Of a stretch of 64,000 bases of DNA, positions 60,947 through 64,000 are shown in pieces. A model generated the notes under the pieces. That model saw nothing but the letters and a program-made list of their open reading frames with translations. It was not told where the DNA came from and ran no database searches. Source of the DNA: Novosphingobium sp. ZN18A2 (GTDB taxonomy: Bacteria > Pseudomonadota > Alphaproteobacteria > Sphingomonadales > Sphingomonadaceae); assembly GCF_036784765.1 (NCBI RefSeq), contig NZ_CP136651.1, positions 1,364,001 to 1,428,000 of the forward strand, written 5' to 3'. Both the position numbers and the translations under genes were made by a program. Numbering within the stretch: position 1 is the first letter of the stretch; every line of letters starts with the position of its first letter.

Positions 60947-62203
60947 ATGTCCGATCCGCTTCCCGGTGCCAAGCAGCACATCGAGACCGCTCGCAAGGCG
61001 GCGGCCCGTGTTGACGATATTCCCGCCGATACCCCGCTGATCCCGATCAACAAGGTCGGCGTGATCGGCGCGGGAACGATGGGCGGCGGCATCACCATGA
61101 ACTTCCTGACCGCGGGCATTCCCGTCACCATCGTCGAGCGTGAGCAGGAACCGCTGGACCGCGGCGTTGCGGTGATGCGCAAGAATTATGACCGCACCGT
61201 GTCGCGCGGCAAGATGGACGCGGCGCTGGCCGACGCGGCGATGGGCCGTCTTACGCCTTCCACCGATTTCCACGACCTTGCCGATTGCGACCTGGTGATC
61301 GAAGCGGTCTATGAATCGATGGACGTCAAGAAAGAGGTGTTCACCCGGCTTGACGGCATCGTGAAGCAGGGCGCGATCCTGGCAAGCAATACCAGCTATC
61401 TGAACGTGGACGAGATTGCCGCCGTCACCAAGCGGCCCGAAGCGGTGCTGGGCATGCACTTTTTCTCACCCGCCAACATCATGAAGCTGCTGGAAGTGGT
61501 GCGCGGGGCAAAAACCGGCAACAGCCAGCTTGCCACGGTGATGGACCTTTCGGTGAAGATCGGGAAAGTGCCGGTGGTTTCGGGCGTTTGCCACGGCTTT
61601 ATCGGCAACCGCATGCTCAGCCCGCGCCAGCAGCAGGCGAACCAGCTGATCATGGAAGGCGCGAATTATTGGGACGTGGACGAAGTGCTGCTGGACTTCG
61701 GCTTCCCGATGGGGCCGTTCCAGATGGGCGACCTCGCCGGGCTGGACATCGGCTGGCACCGCGATCCCACGCGGATCGAAACGGTGCGCGAGGCGCTTTG
61801 CGCGGTCGGCCGCTGGGGCCAGAAAACCGGCAAGGGCTTTTACGACTACGATGAAAACCGCCAGCGCAAACCGTCGGAAGAAGTAAAGAAGATCATCGCC
61901 GATTTCGCCGCGAAGCAAGGCAACGAGCAGCGCGATATCGGCCGCGACGAGATATTCGAACGGCTGGTCTATCCGATGATTTCGGAAGGCGCGCTGATCC
62001 TTGAGGAGGGCATCGCGCAACGGGCGAGCGACATCGATACGGTGTGGCTCAACGGCTATGGCTGGCCCGCATGGACCGGAGGGCCGATGTTCTGGGCCGA
62101 TCACGAAGGGCTGGGCAAGATCGTGGCGGGGCTGGAAAAGCATGGTCTTCCGGTCGCCCCGCTGCTGAAACGCAAGGCCGATGCCCGCGAAACCTTCAAC
62201 TAA
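60947..62203 (+). CDS. 3-hydroxyacyl-CoA dehydrogenase
   Basis: A 418-residue NAD-dependent enzyme without the hydratase domain of FadB. A short leader (1-34) precedes the Rossmann motif [36 protein letters not shown] and the second domain with [14 protein letters not shown] and [16 protein letters not shown]. It oxidises a 3-hydroxyacyl-CoA to the 3-keto form, feeding the thiolase. It lies 21 bp after the serine hydrolase gene. Confidence 0.92.
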   Translation: MSDPLPGAKQHIETARKAAARVDDIPADTPLIPINKVGVIGAGTMGGGITMNFLTAGIPVTIVEREQEPLDRGVAVMRKNYDRTVSRGKMDAALADAAMGRLTPSTDFHDLADCDLVIEAVYESMDVKKEVFTRLDGIVKQGAILASNTSYLNVDEIAAVTKRPEAVLGMHFFSPANIMKLLEVVRGAKTGNSQLATVMDLSVKIGKVPVVSGVCHGFIGNRMLSPRQQQANQLIMEGANYWDVDEVLLDFGFPMGPFQMGDLAGLDIGWHRDPTRIETVREALCAVGRWGQKTGKGFYDYDENRQRKPSEEVKKIIADFAAKQGNEQRDIGRDEIFERLVYPMISEGALILEEGIAQRASDIDTVWLNGYGWPAWTGGPMFWADHEGLGKIVAGLEKHGLPVAPLLKRKADARETFN

Positions 62204-62213
62204 GGAAATCGCG

Positions 62214-63773
62214 ATGCTGGTTGAAGAAATCGTCGAGGCGGATTTCATCCCCTACAGCGAAATCCTGCGCGCCCATGCCGCGCGCCGGGGCGATGCCATC
62301 GCGCTTGCCGACGAGGACCGGCGGGTCAGCTGGGCCGAAATGGACGTTCTGCTAGACCGCGTGGCCGCCGCGCTTCAGCGCGACGGCGTGGTGGCGAACG
62401 AGCCGGTGGCGATGGTCGGTGCCAATTCGGTGCCCTATGCGCTGACGTTCCTCGGCGCGATCCGGGCTGGCGCGGTGGCGGCCCCATTGACGACATCGGC
62501 CAATGCGGAGGCGCTTGTCGCCATGCTGAAGGACAGCGGCAGCCGCCTGCTGTTCTGGGACAAGGCCAGCGCGGAAAAGCTTGCGGGGCACGCATTGCCA
62601 GACGGCGTGAAGACGGTCGCCTGGGAAGACGGCGCGCCTGGCGTTCCGTTCGAGCAGTGGATGGAGCCTGCGGGGGCAAAGCCGGTCGAGCGGGTTCCCG
62701 ATCCATCGGACCCTTTCAACATCATCTATTCATCGGGCACGACCGGCACGCCCAAGGGCATCGTGCAGAGCCACCAGATGCGGTATGAGCATATCCGCAG
62801 GACGGTCGCCGGCGGTTATGGCGACGATGCCGTGGTGATCAATTCCACGCCGCTCTATTCCAACACCACGCTGGTCAGTTTCCTTCCGGTGCTGGCGGGC
62901 GGCGGCAAGGCTGTTCTGATGCCGAAGTTCGATGCGCACAAATTCCTGCAACTGTCCGAGCGCGAGCGGGTGACGCACGCCATGCTGGTGCCGGTGCAAT
63001 ATCGCCGGATCATGGAATTGCCCGATTTCGACAGTTTCGATCTGTCCTCCTATCGGCTTAAATCCTGCACGTCCGCGCCGTTTCCCGCGTGGCTGAAGCG
63101 CGATATCCTCGATCGCTGGCCGGGCGGGCTGATGGAGGCCTATGGCATGACCGAGGGCGGCGGCACCTGCCTGCTGCTGGCGCACGAACATCCTGATAAG
63201 CTTCACACTGTCGGCCAGCCGCAAGCCGGGCACATCATCAAGCTGATCGACGAAGCGGGCAACGAGGTTCCGCAAGGCGAAATGGGCGAGGTTGTGGGCC
63301 ATTCACCCGCTATGATGAACGGCTATCACGGCCAGCCCGGCAAGACGCGCGAAACGGAGTGGTATGACAAGGAAGGCCGCCGCTACATCCGCCACGGCGA
63401 CCTTGCCCGTTTTGACGAGGACGGCTTTCTGATCCTGATGGACCGGTCCAAGGACATGATCATTTCGGGCGGGTTCAACATCTATCCCACCGATCTGGAA
63501 GCCGAGCTCACGCGCCAAAGCGCGGTTCGCGAAGCCGCCGTGGTGGGCGTTCCGTCAGACAAGTGGGGCGAAACGCCGCTTGCCATAATCGTTCTGGCCG
63601 ATCCTTCGGCCGACCCGGACAGCATTCTTGCCGAAGCGAACAGCGCGCTGGGCAAGACGCAGCGCATCAGCGGCATCCGCGTGGTGGACGAACTGCCGCG
63701 CAGCCAGATCGGCAAGGTATTGAAGCGCGAATTGCGTGACAGGTTCGGAGGCAACCCGATCGCCAACGCGTGA
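62214..63773 (+). CDS. AMP-forming acyl-CoA ligase (second)
   Basis: A 519-residue adenylate-forming enzyme: YSSGTTGTPKGIVQSH, AYGMTEGG, GDLARFDEDGFL and the C-terminal Lys in GKVLKREL. It is shorter than the first ligase and its sequence is distinct, so the cluster carries two ligases for two acids or two steps. ATG 62214 follows AAGGAAA; the frame from 62181 overlaps the dehydrogenase end. Confidence 0.9.
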   Translation: MLVEEIVEADFIPYSEILRAHAARRGDAIALADEDRRVSWAEMDVLLDRVAAALQRDGVVANEPVAMVGANSVPYALTFLGAIRAGAVAAPLTTSANAEALVAMLKDSGSRLLFWDKASAEKLAGHALPDGVKTVAWEDGAPGVPFEQWMEPAGAKPVERVPDPSDPFNIIYSSGTTGTPKGIVQSHQMRYEHIRRTVAGGYGDDAVVINSTPLYSNTTLVSFLPVLAGGGKAVLMPKFDAHKFLQLSERERVTHAMLVPVQYRRIMELPDFDSFDLSSYRLKSCTSAPFPAWLKRDILDRWPGGLMEAYGMTEGGGTCLLLAHEHPDKLHTVGQPQAGHIIKLIDEAGNEVPQGEMGEVVGHSPAMMNGYHGQPGKTRETEWYDKEGRRYIRHGDLARFDEDGFLILMDRSKDMIISGGFNIYPTDLEAELTRQSAVREAAVVGVPSDKWGETPLAIIVLADPSADPDSILAEANSALGKTQRISGIRVVDELPRSQIGKVLKRELRDRFGGNPIANA

Positions 63774-63790
63774 TCGCAACCGCAAGCGCA

Positions 63791-63809
63791 CGCCCGGGCA
63801 AAACGGGCG
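63791..63809 (+). other. Hairpin before the transporter gene
   Basis: CGCCCG (63791-63796) pairs with CGGGCG (63804-63809) around GGCAAAA, 15 bp before the transporter ATG and just ahead of the SD GGGGAGA. It could be a weak terminator or a translation-control element; there is no T-run. Confidence 0.3.
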
Positions 63810-63824
63810 GCGCGGGGAGAATGA

Positions 63825-64000
63825 ATGGCGACGACGGCACCTGCCGCGCCCGGCGAAAGGCATCTCGGCCTTGGCACGAAGCTGGCCTATGGGGTCGGCT
63901 CGGTCGCCTATGGGATCAAGGACAATGGCTTTTCCACGCTGTTGCTGTTGTTCTACAATCAGGTCGTGGGCCTGCCCGCCGACCAGGTGGGGCTGGCGAT
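63825..64000 (+). CDS. GPH-type (MFS_2) cation symporter, 5' part (3' end outside window)
   Basis: The first 58 codons of a membrane transporter. The start MATTAPAAPGERHLGLGT is followed by KLAYGVGSVAYGIKDNGFST and a first TM helix (LLLLFYNQVVGL), the N-terminal pattern of the glycoside-pentoside-hexuronide:cation symporter family. SD GGGGAGA precedes the ATG. It probably imports the substrate of the upstream acyl-CoA cluster; sugar transport is not implied by this fragment. Confidence 0.8.
   Translation, partial: MATTAPAAPGERHLGLGTKLAYGVGSVAYGIKDNGFSTLLLLFYNQVVGLPADQVGLA

Noticed and set aside
1..64000. CRISPR arrays, IS elements, rRNA
   Set aside because: No regularly spaced repeats, transposase motifs or rRNA signatures were seen on either strand.

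Overview
The window is GC-rich, densely packed chromosomal DNA from an alphaproteobacterium, most likely a sphingomonad of the Novosphingobium type. The evidence is the gene repertoire: a LigF-like beta-etherase GST, a DOMON-like/NamZ pair, a manganese riboswitch carrying the alphaproteobacterial GTCAACATACTCGGCC block, a GTA-type holin, and many TetR-controlled acyl-CoA genes. There is no prophage, IS element or CRISPR array. The longest stretch without a gene is about 300 bp (58603-58901).

Layout. 1-10.3 kb: 3' end of an acyl-CoA dehydrogenase; a leftward run of dienelactone hydrolase, cysK, MFS exporter and a ZnuD-like TonB receptor with a Zur/Fur-like dyad in its leader; PilZ protein; tyrS; a DOMON-like/NamZ operon; and a yybP-ykoY Mn2+ riboswitch before a GDT1/TMEM165-family Mn2+ exporter. 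10.3-15.3 kb: a CoxE-like VWA gene and its MoxR ATPase partner, split by an opposing LigF-like glutathione transferase, then a two-gene operon encoding a monohaem cytochrome fused to an outer-membrane barrel (Cyc2-like architecture) and a small soluble cytochrome c. 15.4-28.5 kb: housekeeping genes (parE, PBP-activator lipoprotein, rsmI, yraN, gshB, DedA, accBC, aroQ, tRNA-Pro, yajC-secD-secF).

28.5-46.4 kb: glycosyltransferase, XRE/S24-like regulator diverging from a DUF6456 protein, DUF885 hydrolase, an orphan Rieske gene petA, uup, SIMPL protein, a PepSY/response-regulator/kinase set, MarR, a P450-rubredoxin operon facing a TetR gene across a perfect operator dyad, an Lgt-like/TlpA fusion with a DsbA-like partner, two divergent L,D-transpeptidases, and pyrD. 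46.4-53.7 kb: a complete cytochrome bd module (cydABX divergent from cydDC) followed by a convergent ArsR/peroxiredoxin operon; a CGTGTAAGT motif occurs in both promoter regions. 53.8-64 kb: an acyl-CoA catabolic cluster (tandem-TetR regulator, two AMP-forming ligases, CMD-family protein, thiolase, thioesterase, serine hydrolase, 3-hydroxyacyl-CoA dehydrogenase, GPH-type transporter) whose substrate is unknown.

The strongest candidate for an undescribed system is the cytochrome-porin/cytochrome c operon at 13.47-15.26 kb, a possible trans-outer-membrane electron conduit in a heterotrophic sphingomonad. Others are the LigF-like enzyme beside it, the P450-rubredoxin pair, the Lgt-TlpA fusion and the shared motif linking cyd with the ArsR/peroxiredoxin operon.
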